Positions 22,101-34,270 of a stretch of DNA of 64,000 bases are shown here, in pieces. The position numbers were made by a program, and so were the translations under genes. The notes under the pieces were generated by a model, which saw only the letters and a list, made by a program, of their open reading frames with translations, was not told the DNA's origin and did not search any database. Each line of letters opens with the position of its first letter. The first letter of the stretch is position 1. The stretch lies in NCBI GenBank assembly GCA_002914805.1, contig JXTB01000327.1:224991-288990 (forward strand), written 5' to 3'. The stretch is from Parasponia andersonii (Eukaryota > Streptophyta > Magnoliopsida > Rosales > Cannabaceae).

Positions 22101-25100
22101 ACCTGGACTATTCGGCTACGAGTTAGACTCATGGTTCTACTCAAGAAATGTATGTTGCTCTACCTCTTGTGGTGGTTTCTTTTTCCTTAAATAAATAGGT
22201 CACTCAGAGTTTATTGTAGGTAGCATGCGTGGTTGGCCCAAAGATGATAGAGTTCTAGGTGTATGCTGTGGAGTTCCAACTGTCTCGGTTATTTTAGGTG
22301 GTGAAGGTTCTAGCAAGTTTTCTGGCGGGTAAGACATAGGAATGATGGGCTGACATGGTGAAGGTTGTGGCGGGCTTTCTGGTGGGTAAGACATAGGAAT
22401 GATAGGTTGAGATGGGTATGACCTTGGATGCCAAAAACTACATTCTTCTTCAATGGTTAAATTTTCTCCCTGAATGTTGGTTTCGGAATAGTAAGTTTGA
22501 AACTCAAAGAAAGTTACATCCATGATGGAGTCCTAGTGATAGGAGAATAACATTTATAACCTTTTTGAGTGGGTGAATAAAAATAAATGAAACTGGTTGC
22601 TGGAAACAAACCAGCCAAAACAATCGTAAGACAAGGAGGAAAAATAAATGAAAGAAATCAAAAAAATAAGAAAAAACAATTCTAAAATTCCACAATAAAT
22701 AGGATACACAGCCCTACCAGCTGTGAAAAAATATCCCATGAAATCTGAATAATTAAATCCTAAAAATCAAGACTTTAAATAGCCAAATCAACACACAAAA
22801 GAATACAGCTATTTTCAACTTATTAAAGAAACAAATATACACAAAATAACCACTGAAATCTCCTAATTAAGTAGTAAATCAGATCCTACTCACCAAGTTT
22901 TAATACCGTATTTCCACAAAACAAAACTAAATTAGTGCATCAGAAAAGATCCCACTATCCTAATATAGTAAAAGACAAAATTATTTAAGATATCCAGAAG
23001 AAACCCAGTACCGAGATTTACTCCACAAGAAGTTCTATCTACATGGTTCTGATAATTTCCTCCAACCACATGACCTAAAGTATTACCAAACTACAGAAAT
23101 TCAACTCTGAAATAAGTATGGCTTAGAATCCAATTCATAGGATCAAACTAAACATGTGAAGATTGCCCTAATACCTATTGGAAGCGGATAGATTTGCAAT
23201 TCTTATGTTACTTCTAGTTATTAGCTACAAATATCTTTAGAAAAGGTCTCCTAGCTCTCATCTTGACAAAGTATTATAGGAAAGCTGGGAAACAATAATA
23301 TGTGACATGTCAGAACCAGCTTAAGTCCCGTCGAATAAAGTCAACTTTCATATTCATGAACTTTCCCAAATCTTAATTTTATTACTTTATATTTAGTTTC
23401 TCTTCTTTTATTGTAATTGCTAAATCCTAGTAATTAGCTTCTTTATTCTAATAATCTCTCGATTGTGTAATTTTTTAACCCTACAAAATTAAGTTTGAGC
23501 TGATCGATAGATTAATTTCCTAGAATAGGTGTGCAGACTCTATGCCTCCCCTCCAATTCTCTTATTCGTATATCAGTTAAATTCAATTTTCCAAAGCTCA
23601 TATTGACTTGAGGACCAAACATAAACAAATTGCATTCACTGCCCACAGGAGACAGTTGAATTTCAGTAAAATCTAAAATACTAGAGCATAAATAAACAAA
23701 ATGCGACACTAATACAAGGTCCCTTCTAAAAACACCTCATAAAAGAGCAATCTTTTGCCCCATCGATCATTCTACCAAATATAAGCTTCCATAGTAAAAT
23801 AATTGAAAACTAACAAAAATCAACCAACCTTTGAATATTTAAGCACACCAAAACCCTTTATTATCAAATACAAAGTACAACATATCCCAGCAGTTTGCTT
23901 TATACCATTTTAGAATCAATCTTGAAGATAATAACTATTTCCCTCTTAAACTATATAATCTTTCACAGCTTGTTTGCAATTAAATGCTTAATACTCGTCT
24001 TCCTTTCACTAATTCCCCTCAAAAAGAATTACTTTGTCCCCCGGCCTCCAAAAGTCTCCTTAATAGGGAACTTTAAAGACCACCTTATAAAGACTCGCAA
24101 ACAAACTACGTTATTTAATGTTAATTAAGAAAATTATTAGGGAAACCCACATTTATATATGCATTCAAAAATCATATCCACATTTTCATCAACCAAAATC
24201 ATAGCATTTTCCATCTTCTAGTATATGCATCTCATGACTCCGAAGCTATACTACAAAAACGTGCTTAAGGGACTAAGATATGATCAAGTCAATGCAAGCT
24301 GCAAAACAAATTATAAGTACTATAGTTTGTGGAATTTTAGAATTGTTTTTTCCTACTTTTCTGATTTCCTTCATTTATTTTTCCTCCTTGTCTAATAGGT
24401 GTTTTGGCTGGTTTGTTTTCAACAACTAGTTTTTAGGCTTGCAATTCCTATTTTTCAGGGGCTGGTTTTGATCTATTTATAGAGACTGTCTTTTCTTGAA
24501 GTCTCTGTAAAACCTAGTTGTATTTTGTGTTGTGAATATAAGTAAAAGAAAAAGGTTTTCTTTCTAATTTCTTCATGGCATCAGAGCTAAAAATCTGAAC
24601 CAAATCTTTAAAAAAATACAAAATGGCCTCAAACTCAAATTCTGAGGTAACCTCCAGAAGTAAATGTGCAAATCCACCTTTACCCAACAGTTCTAAAGGT
24701 GTTGTCTTGCCTATTACTGGTCACAAACTCAACGGCCAAAACTATCTTCAATGGTCCCAGTCCGTGAAAATGTTCATATGCGGAAAGGACAAAAATGATT
24801 ACCTCACGGATGTTGCTGCAGCGCCACCAAGAGAAGATCCGAAATACAAAATTTGGAAATCTGAAAACAACATGATTATGTCATGGTTAATTAATTCCAT
24901 GACTAACGATGTTGGGGAAGATTTCATGTATTATGCAACAGTTAAGAAATTTGGGATGCTGCTAGAATCTCTTACTCCGATAAGGAAAATACATCAGAAC
25001 TCTTTGAAATAAAAGGGTTGATTCATGATCTTCGGCAAGGTGAGTTTACCGTTACTTCAATACCTTGAATAGATACTAAAAACAACTCTATTTATTTGAA

Positions 25101-28100
25101 GACTCTAACATGGGATGTCCATAATGTAATGCTAAATATAAATGTGGAAAATGATAGAATATTCAAGTTCCTATTAAAGCTGAACAAAAATCTAGATGAG
25201 GTAAGAGGAAGAATAAAAACAATCAAGCTTTTGCCATCAATTCGAGAAGTTTTTTCAGAAGTAAGAAGAGAAGCAAGCAGGAAGAAAGTTATGCTTGGAC
25301 CACAAAATCCATCGATACCCAACCCAAACGAGAGTTCTGCCCTTGTGATTCAAAATATCTGCTTCTCAATTGGTAACCGTGCCCGACAAGGAGGAAGGCC
25401 CTGGTGTGAGCATTGCAAAAAACCAGGTCACACCAAACAAACCTATTGGAATCTTCATGGAAAGCCACTTAATGGAAACCACAGGAAAGCCGTGGCTATA
25501 CAACTTCTAGACAAGAACAATCAGCTGTAGAAATCAGTCCATTCAACAAGGAATAGCTAGAAATTCTTCAGAAAATGTTCAGCCAGACCTTCAATCACTC
25601 CCAACCAATTGTATCTCAACTAGTTCTAGTGGCAATCAATGTGAATACTGGTTCAGTTGCACAACGAGGTAATTTTTCCACTGCCTTAAGAACTTGGTCA
25701 GAATAAAATAACTTTTGGATAGTTGACTCAGAAGCATCAGACCATATGACGGGTAACTCATTTCTTTTCCATACTTTTACACCCTACTCTAAAAATTTTA
25801 TGATAGAGATTGCTAATGGTTCTTTAACCAAAGTGGCTGGAACAGGCTCGGTAGTTTATCTACGGACCTGATTTTAAAATCAGTTCTCTTGGTTCCAAAT
25901 TTGGATTGTAACTTATTGTTCGTAAATAAACTTACAAGGGATTTGACATGTATTACTAATTTCTTCATTAGGCATTATAAATTTCAGGACTTGAAATCGG
26001 GGAGGATGATTAGCAATGCTAAAAAATGTATAAGACTATCTTCTAGAGGATTCACAAAATCTTGATCAACAAGCTCACAATGCAAGGGGTGTGTCATTTC
26101 CTAGAGAGTACAATTTTGCTTTAGCACTACAGATTAGGTCACCCTAATTTTTTGTACTTGAAAAAGATGTTTCCGCATACATGTGATAATATTAATCCTA
26201 AGTTCTTGCAATGTGAAATTTGTCAATTGTCCAAACATACTAGATCCAATTACCCTATTCACACTTATAAAGCATCTCAACGATTATCTATCATTTACAG
26301 TGACATCTGGGGACCTTTTAGAGTCAATAATATATCAAGAAGTAGATGGTTTGTGTCATTTATTGATGATCATAGTAGGGTAACTTGGGTTTATCTGATG
26401 AAAGAAAAATCCGAAGTAAAAGCCATTTTTCAAACTTGTCATGCAATGATACACACAGCTTCAAACAAAAATCAAGGTGTTTAGATCATACAATGCTAAA
26501 GAGTATTTTAACACTGTACTTGGGAATTTTTTTGAGAACAATGGTATAATCCAACAAAATTCATGTTTTTGGATACTCCTCAACAAAATGGAATTGCATA
26601 AAGGAAAAATAAGCATTCACTTGAGGTTGTTCAATCCCTTATCTTTTCAATGAATATGCCTAAGAATTTTTGGAGGGAAGCTCTCTTAACTGCAACCTAT
26701 CTAATAAACCGAATGTCTTCACGAATCCTTAAGTTCAAAACTCTTTGCCAAACACTGCTCTCATTGTTATCCCAACGCTAGAATCATCAACACCCTATCT
26801 CCAAACATTGTTTAAATAGAACCAAGGATCCAACTCGGCTCTACAAAGTCTAGGTAATACAACTCTTGAATCTTCTCCTTTGTATAGCACAAATAATGAT
26901 CTTGATATTCCCATTGCTCTAAGGAAGGGTGTAAGGTCTTGCACACAACACCCTATTGTCCAGTTTATCTTATATGATGGTCTCACACCAAGATTTCGCA
27001 CTTTCACTACAATTATAACTATTGTAGACACTCCTAAAGATATCTATGAGGCCCTCAAAAGACCAGAGTGGAAAGCAACAATTGAAGAGGAAATTAATGC
27101 ATTGAAGAAAAATGGAACTTGGGAAATCCCTGATCTTCCTCGAGGAAAATTGCCAATAGGATGCAAGTGGATCTTAATGTCAAATACAAGCCTGATAGAA
27201 CAATTGATTGTTACAAGGCAAGGTTGGTAGTCAAAGGCTTTACACAGACCTATGGCCTAGACTACCAGGAGATATTTGCCCGAGTAACAAAACTAAATAC
27301 TGTCAAGGTTCTACTTTCATTGGCAGCAAATTGTGATTGGCCTCCTTATCAACTTGATGTGAAAAATGCATTTCTCAATGGTGATTGGCAAGAAGAGGTT
27401 TATGTGGAGATTCCCCATGTATTTGAGATGTCAAGCAATTCTAACAAAGTATGTTGGCTGAGAAAATCACTTTATGGTCTCAAACAATCTCCAATGGCAT
27501 GATTCGAAAGGTTTACAAAGGTCTTCAAAGAATATGGTTACACTCAGGGGCATACCGATCATACTTTATTCTCTAGACGTTCACAAAAAGGAAAAATTAT
27601 GTGGACAACTTCATTTTAACTGGGGACCACTTGGAAGAAATGAGCAAACTAAAAAATGTACTTGCAAAGGAATTTGAAGTAAAAGTCCTAGGAAACCTAA
27701 AATATCTCCTAGGAATAGAGGTGGCTCAATGCAAGAAAGGCATCTCAATTTCTCTACACAAGTATATATTCGATTTACTTAAGGAGACAGGAATGTTAGG
27801 TTGCAAACCTACTACTACTCTTATGGAGTATAACTACAAACTTGGATTAAAGAATGACTGTGCCCCTGTTGTTAAGGGCAGATACCAGCGTCTGGTAGAT
27901 AAACTCATCTATCTAGCCCATACTCGACCTGACATCAGATTCCCAGTTAGTGTTGGTAGTCAATTTATGAACAACCCTAATGAGGAACACCTTGAAGCAG
28001 TTTATAGAATTCTCAAGTACTTGAAGATGACTCCAGGAAAGGGATTGTTTTTCAAAAAGGGAAACAGTAGAGAAATTGAAATATATTCTGATGCTGACTG

Positions 28101-31100
28101 GGGAGGGTCCGTTACCAGCAGGAGATCCACTAAAGGATATTGCACTTATGTTTGGGGGAGCTTGGTAACTTGGAGAGGTAAGAAGCAATCTGTGGTTGCT
28201 AGAAGCAGTGCAGAAACTGAATATCGTGCTCTAGCCTTGAGCATATGTAAAGGAATGTGGTTGAAAAGGTTACTAAAGGAATTTAGAATTACAGTTACAA
28301 ACTCTATGAAGGTGTTGTGCAACAATTTAGCAGCAATCAGCAATGCGAAAAATTATGTGCATCTCGATCGTACTAAGCATGTTGAACTTGATTAGCATTT
28401 CATCAAGGAAAAAGTCAAATAAGGGATACTTGAACTTGTTTACACCTCCACCAACTCACAAGTTGCTGATGTTTTAACTAAATCGCTGCCAAGAGAAAAG
28501 TTCGAAGTCTTAATCTCCAACACTATTCCTAGCTTGAGAGAGAGTGTGGAATTTTAGAATTGTTTTTTCCTACTTTTCTGATTTCCTTCATTTATTTTTC
28601 CTCCTTATCTTATGGGTGTTTTGGCTGTGGTTTGTTTTCAACAACCAATTTTTTGTTCCCCATTTTGGGGTTTGTGTTTTATTTTACTTTTCCTATTTTT
28701 AGGCTTGGAATCCCTGTTTTTCAGGGGCTGGTTTTTGGTCTGTTTGTAAAGGTTATCTTTCCTTGAAGTCTCTATAAAACCTAGTTGTATTTTGTGTAGA
28801 ATTTCAGAATTGTTTATTCCTACTTTTCTGATTTCCTTTATTTATTTTTCCTCTTTGTCTTATGGGTGTTTTGGCTGGTTTATTTTCAGCAACCAGTTTT
28901 ATGTTCCTTGTTTCAGGGTTTGTGTTTTATTTTTCTTTTCTTGTTTTTAGGCTTGGAATTCCTATTTTTCAGGGACTGGTTTTTGGTCTGTTTTTTAGAG
29001 GTGGTCTTTCCTTGAAATCTCTATAAAACCTTATTGTATTTTGTGTTGTGTATGAAAGTAAAATAAGAGGGTTTTCTCTCTAATTTCTTCATAGTTTTCA
29101 GAAGAAAACCAGATATGTTGATTAGTAATACAGAGTCTTGATTACCATTGGTAGTATAAGAGACGCAGCATGGTAATAGTAGTAGTGGGACAAAAAAATA
29201 AAGCAGAGATCCACTTTAGATGTCTTTGGTTTTTAGGTCAGTTACAAATTTTCTTTTTAGAATTCACAACAAGAAAATCTTATCACGTGCATATTCTTAC
29301 CGCAATTAAATATTGCGAAATTGATGACTCCAGGCAACAAGCAATAATAGCAAACAGTGGGGTAAGATATGGCTTTTAAGATATTCTGTTTACGAGAGAT
29401 GCCAACCTGATCTGTTTGACTCACATGAACCTTTTGGCCATTACAAAATGCTCCCCCACCTAATATAAGAAAGATCAACTCTCCAATCTCAAGTACAATC
29501 GAGTTCAAATTCAAATTAGGCAAATGATATAATTAATTGCATATTCTTACCAGCAGTAGCAGAAAATATGCGGGTATTCCAACACATAGGACCACCAACA
29601 AATTCCACCTGAAAAATGAACAAGTAAGATGTATATATGAATATATATATATATATATGTATATAAATCTATATTGGCTGGGATAAGCAGATTTTATTGT
29701 CAGCTTTACGTCAATAATCAAAAAACATCATCCACAGTATCCTGTAATAGTAAGGCAAATATAGAGCACTCATTTTTTTTCATCAACATTGTTTTTCCAT
29801 GATTTAAGGTTTTCTATTCACTAATTTAGAGAACATAATTTTTATGTCCCGCCGAAACATAATTACTTTAATTTAAACCATGAGAAAGGCTTCCAACAAA
29901 TGGAAATTAAATATGAATCATATCACATCTGAAATTTAAATTTGGCAATGACTGGTATCAGTTAAAATATGGAGCACGGTCGGAAGCAAGAGAAGCTTTA
30001 GCATATACAAAAACCAAAGAGGCAAGTCACCTACTATCAATTTAATTAATTTCTTATCCTTTCTGCTTTTCTTTAGGCATTTAAGTATGTCTCGAAGTAT
30101 GAGCAAGGCTAGCATATCACAGAAGAAAAGAGGCAAGGGGCCAGAGCAGAACCAGCATATCGCAATAAATAAAAAGGGCAAGGGCCTCACTATTCAAATA
30201 ATTCTTTTTCTTTTCTTTTTGGTTTTCTTTAAGGCCTTTGATCCCATGACAAGAACCACGAGCCCTCACCATTTCACTATCCCAAAAACAAAAACGAAAG
30301 AAAACAAAAAATTTTGTTGTTATCAGATCTTTTGACCAGGTTAGGAACAAGACACAGAACTACTGGGTTGTGGCCATGTATGACACAAATCATGCACAAA
30401 TACAAGCAAGACACTATCATACGCTACCATTGTGTTTAAATCAGATGGAACAGAATCTATTCAGTCCACATAGATGCAACACAGTCATTTTCTTCGATAG
30501 GAGCTCATCTACAAAGTTGATCCCCTCCAAGAAAGTGTTACAAAGAAAATTCTTCTATTTAGCTTCTTTAATGTCTATTAGCATAATTCTCAATTGACTG
30601 CCACATCTAGGAATTGACATGTTGGCTATTCAATAAAGGAATTTTCCACAGATCAATCATTAAGTTAGATCCACAAGCAAACAAACAAGAAGCAACCACA
30701 CAAATGACATGGACAATATAATCTTAAGCCATTTGATTAGTACCACAGAAGCAGCAGCAGGTTTTCCTCGAAACAGGACCCCCACAGAAACTGCAAAGCT
30801 AGGATAACCGTGTGCAAAGTTTGTTGTCCCATCTACAAAGATATGATAGGTCAGATTACCACAGTGCCACAACATTTATGGTTAATTTTTTTAATAAAGC
30901 CCATAATGCTTCCTGTTTATAATATGTTCCACAAACTATCCACCTTCATAATTATGCTTGAGTAGAGCACAATGCAGAACATTTTATCCTTTAAAAAGCA
31001 AAGACAAAATCCAAAAAAATTTAACAGCTATCAGTAAAATCAATATTCAAAAGCTTTACATTAATTCTCCAATACATAAAGACTAGCCTTTTTAGCTTTT

Positions 31101-34100
31101 GAATATTAATTCTCCAATACGTAAAGATTAGCCTTTTTTTACCCTGAAGATTTGCAGAGATTAGCTGATTCAGTTCCTCAAAAATCAAGAGAGTTCTCCA
31201 CTTTTGATAGAAGAAAGCTTACTACAAGCTGTCACAGTTATCTTCATAACAACTTGGGCCAAGAATTTAGCACACCCTAAAAGAAAAATCTGCATGGTTT
31301 GTCTGTAAAACTTCTTTTTAAGTTTCAGAACAAAATTGTTCATTCATGAGTTAGAAGATGTTGAACTGGAAAGATTATTAATTTTTGGCTCTGCAGCTGC
31401 AACACATTGAAATGAGAGATTTAATTGGTTGCGTTCTTAATGTTCTAAAAATCCTCATAATAAAAGGATATGTGTTTTCTTTTCCATTTTTTTAATTTTA
31501 ATAAATAGAAAAATTAATAGTTTAGACAGAAATGGATCATAACATTAATTAATCACAGTGTTGAAACATCACATGCTAGACTAAATGATCAAGTTCCATT
31601 TGGAGCATCGGCTGAATCTGGTTTAACTTGTACCCATATGGAGAACTAAGAAATATAGAAAGCTCAGGGGTTTCTAATCTAAAGATTCTTTTCCCTTTTT
31701 TTTCTTTTTTTTCATTTTCCTCTTTTTCTTGTTCGCACGTTTCTATGTTGTTTTGAATAGAAGGGGAAAAAATCCACATGGTGTGGAGAGAGACAAACCT
31801 AAAGGATCAATGCACCAGAGATATTCGGAAGCTGTCTCTCCTATAATTCCACCCTCCTCACCAAGAATAAGGTGATCTCCGAAGTTCTTTTTCACTTCTT
31901 CCAAAATTGCTGCCTCACTATTTTTGTCTGTGCTGCAAACAAGTTTGCATAAAATGTGAAAACTTAGCTAGGAACCCAGGTTCTGAGGAAAAATAGCCAG
32001 AAACACATAACGGTTGGTTAAAAAAAAATTCAACTACTAATGCAAAGCCAGAAAATTAATCAATACAAAAGGCAAACACGTAATGCCAGTTAGGGGGAAA
32101 AAAAGAAGGCCTGGAAGTTTTGTTTAATGATATAAAATGATAGAAAATACTCCTACTTAACAATAAATTTAAAAAAGATTGAATACACTCCTAAATTTCT
32201 GTGTCTCTATGTCTGTCAGAAAGGTATTTAACATTAATCTATTCAGTCTCTTCTTTTGCTTGGAATCTATTCAGTCTCTGTTTATTAAAAGAAGAAAATA
32301 CTTCTCTTCAGTCTCTTACAGGATAAGGCTCAGAGTATCCTTTGAAAGTAAACTCTCAGGATTCACAATGCTTTGTACATACTTTATGAGAGAGAAAAAG
32401 AACATGGAAAGGATTCTTTTGTAATTCATAGTTCTTTCATGATCTGCATTTTTTAGCTTGTCAATCTATCTTAACAAACATGAAGTTATTTACTAGAATT
32501 GAAAAACTAAAGTAAACAATCCAGTCTAAACGTAAAAAATCTTTTCAAATTTCAATAGGTATTGCTCTTTATATTCACGTATAGGAAAAAAGATGTCTGC
32601 CACCACGTAAGCTGCCTAGTCCAACAGTTGGCCGTGAGCTACCCCTTTGTGAAATGACAAGTTATTAAATAGCCTAAAGGACAAACCACAGAAAAAACAG
32701 AACAAAGAATGGTCCCTATCTTGAGAGGGGCACTTTTTGTGTCAAGATAATTTATGTTCAAGATGTAAGAAAATAATAACATAAAAAGGTAAGCACTTTG
32801 AACAGGCTTAATGTAAACCAAGAATTAGTTCTCTCAATCTTTCACATGAAAACAGGTTACAACTGTGTAACAATCCAGATTAAAGCTTTTTTATTATAAG
32901 AACATAATGCATAGACCGACAATCTAGTAAATCTATCTTAAATCCTAACTGTATAGTGCATCATTAATCCCAATCACAGCAAGAAAATAGGAAAACAGAG
33001 ATCCTATCAGTAAGTGCACTAGGAGACACTCAACTCATTCCTTTCTTTTTTTCGCTTCTGATGCTCAACTCATTCCTTTTCCATAAAGATGATGTGTTAA
33101 TCCAAAAAGTACCAACTGCTTATTGGCAACTTGGAATCGAAGTTGTTCGTGCCTTCCTATTCCTAGTTTAAGGAGAAACAAACAACAGACTGACCGATAA
33201 TCGTTAGACTCTCCACTTGTGTTTTGGTGTAAGGGCTGGTAGTTAAGATTGGGTAGTCAGTTGTAATTTGTTAGTAAGTTAGAGCTGGTTGTTATTGAGT
33301 AATGGTCAGTTAGTTAGTTGTAATCAAATGAAGGGATAAAACCTCTACTTAAGTTTAACTAATTCAAGAATCAAAAATATACATCATTGTGTAAGTAATC
33401 TGTGATAATTCTCACTCGGTGACCAAGTCAGTCAATCCTTTATAGGTGATACTTCTAGGCTTGTTAACAGCATCCATAACGACCTGAAAAGAGAGAGAAA
33501 AAACAGGAAAGTTAGAATGGGAGCAATTGATAGGAGCACAGCTAAAGTCTCAAAGAAAAGAGGGTTACAACCTGAGATGTGAAAAAAAAAAAAAAAAGGG
33601 AAAAAAAAAAGGTGGAATGGGAGCAATTGATAGGAGCTTAAAGTCTCAAAGAAAAGAGATTCAGGGGTATGCAACATGTAACTATAACTATAGCCAGAAT
33701 CCGTTAATCCATACCCTGCCTATATCTGTAACTATAGCCAGTGAAACCATTCACTGAGGATATGAGGAGATCCAACACTAAAACATGATACATAAACACA
33801 GAGTCCAATTCCAATGATATACAATAGACTTAGGGCATGCTTACTAATTCGTAATGAAAAGAATCGTAAAGCAAAATGGTTTGAAGAGTAATAGGAAGGA
33901 ATGAAAAGTTGAGTCATCCATTTCCAATTTCATTAACAATGTGAAAGATTTCCAAAAAATTGTGTCTCAATTGTGTAAGTAAACACATGAATGAATGGGA
34001 AAGGGAAATACTGCCCTTATTTCTATTCCCTTTACGGTCTATTACCGATTATAAACATTGGCTTAATATACAAATGTTATAAAAAAAAAATATTTAAAAA

Positions 34101-34235
34101 AAAAAAAAACCCACCCCTCACCAAATTCAATTTGCCAAAATCTCAAGCTAAACACTAAACAGAGGCCTGGTAGTACTTAAACAACCATTTAAACATTGAA
34201 TTGCAAATGAGACTAAAATTTGAAACTCAAAAATC

Positions 34236-34270
<35 letters not shown>

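Larger units (their letters stand above)
15469..22530 (-). pseudogene. Element A pol remnant (RT and RNase H)
   Basis: On minus, 22530-22200 encodes the linker between integrase and RT. 22097-21396 encodes the RT start ([68 protein letters not shown]). 21377-20894 carries an intact [10 protein letters not shown] catalytic box and the RT thumb. After the interruption by element B, 15955-15469 encodes RNase H ([30 protein letters not shown]) and the terminal LGMINIYS. At least two frameshifts (near 21390 and 15640) break the frame. The LGMINIYS ending and small LTRs fit the Ale/Retrofit copia lineage (inference). Confidence 0.82.
15174..22918 (-). mobile_element. Copia element A, internally deleted, interrupted by element B
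   Basis: Both ends carry the same LTR in minus orientation, starting TGTGGAAATACGGTATT at 22918 and at 15456. A polypurine tract (GAGGGGAAG on minus) adjoins the 15456 LTR. Between them only the 3' half of pol survives, split in two by element B. Gag, protease and integrase are gone. A short LTR piece of another family (22590-22694) sits where they should be. The outer edge at 15174 is set by matching AAACA on both flanks (15169-15173 and 22919-22923), which is only a candidate duplication. The element is in the same orientation as IMPL1. Confidence 0.75.
24328..29091 (+). mobile_element. Copia element C with doubled 3' LTR
   Basis: Flanked by a perfect 5-bp duplication TAGTT (24323-24327 and 29092-29096). 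The 5' LTR is 24328-24575, followed by the PBS TGGCATCAGAGC (24576-24587). At the 3' end there are two LTR copies in tandem (28545-28796 and 28795-29091). Only the second reaches the true LTR end next to the target duplication. Opposite in orientation to IMPL1 and to element A. Confidence 0.92.

Noticed and set aside
33432-33757. Minus frame rich in Phe/Leu and plus frame rich in Lys
   Set aside because: Intron 1/exon 2 region of IMPL1 with A-rich low-complexity DNA; only 33483-33416 is an exon.
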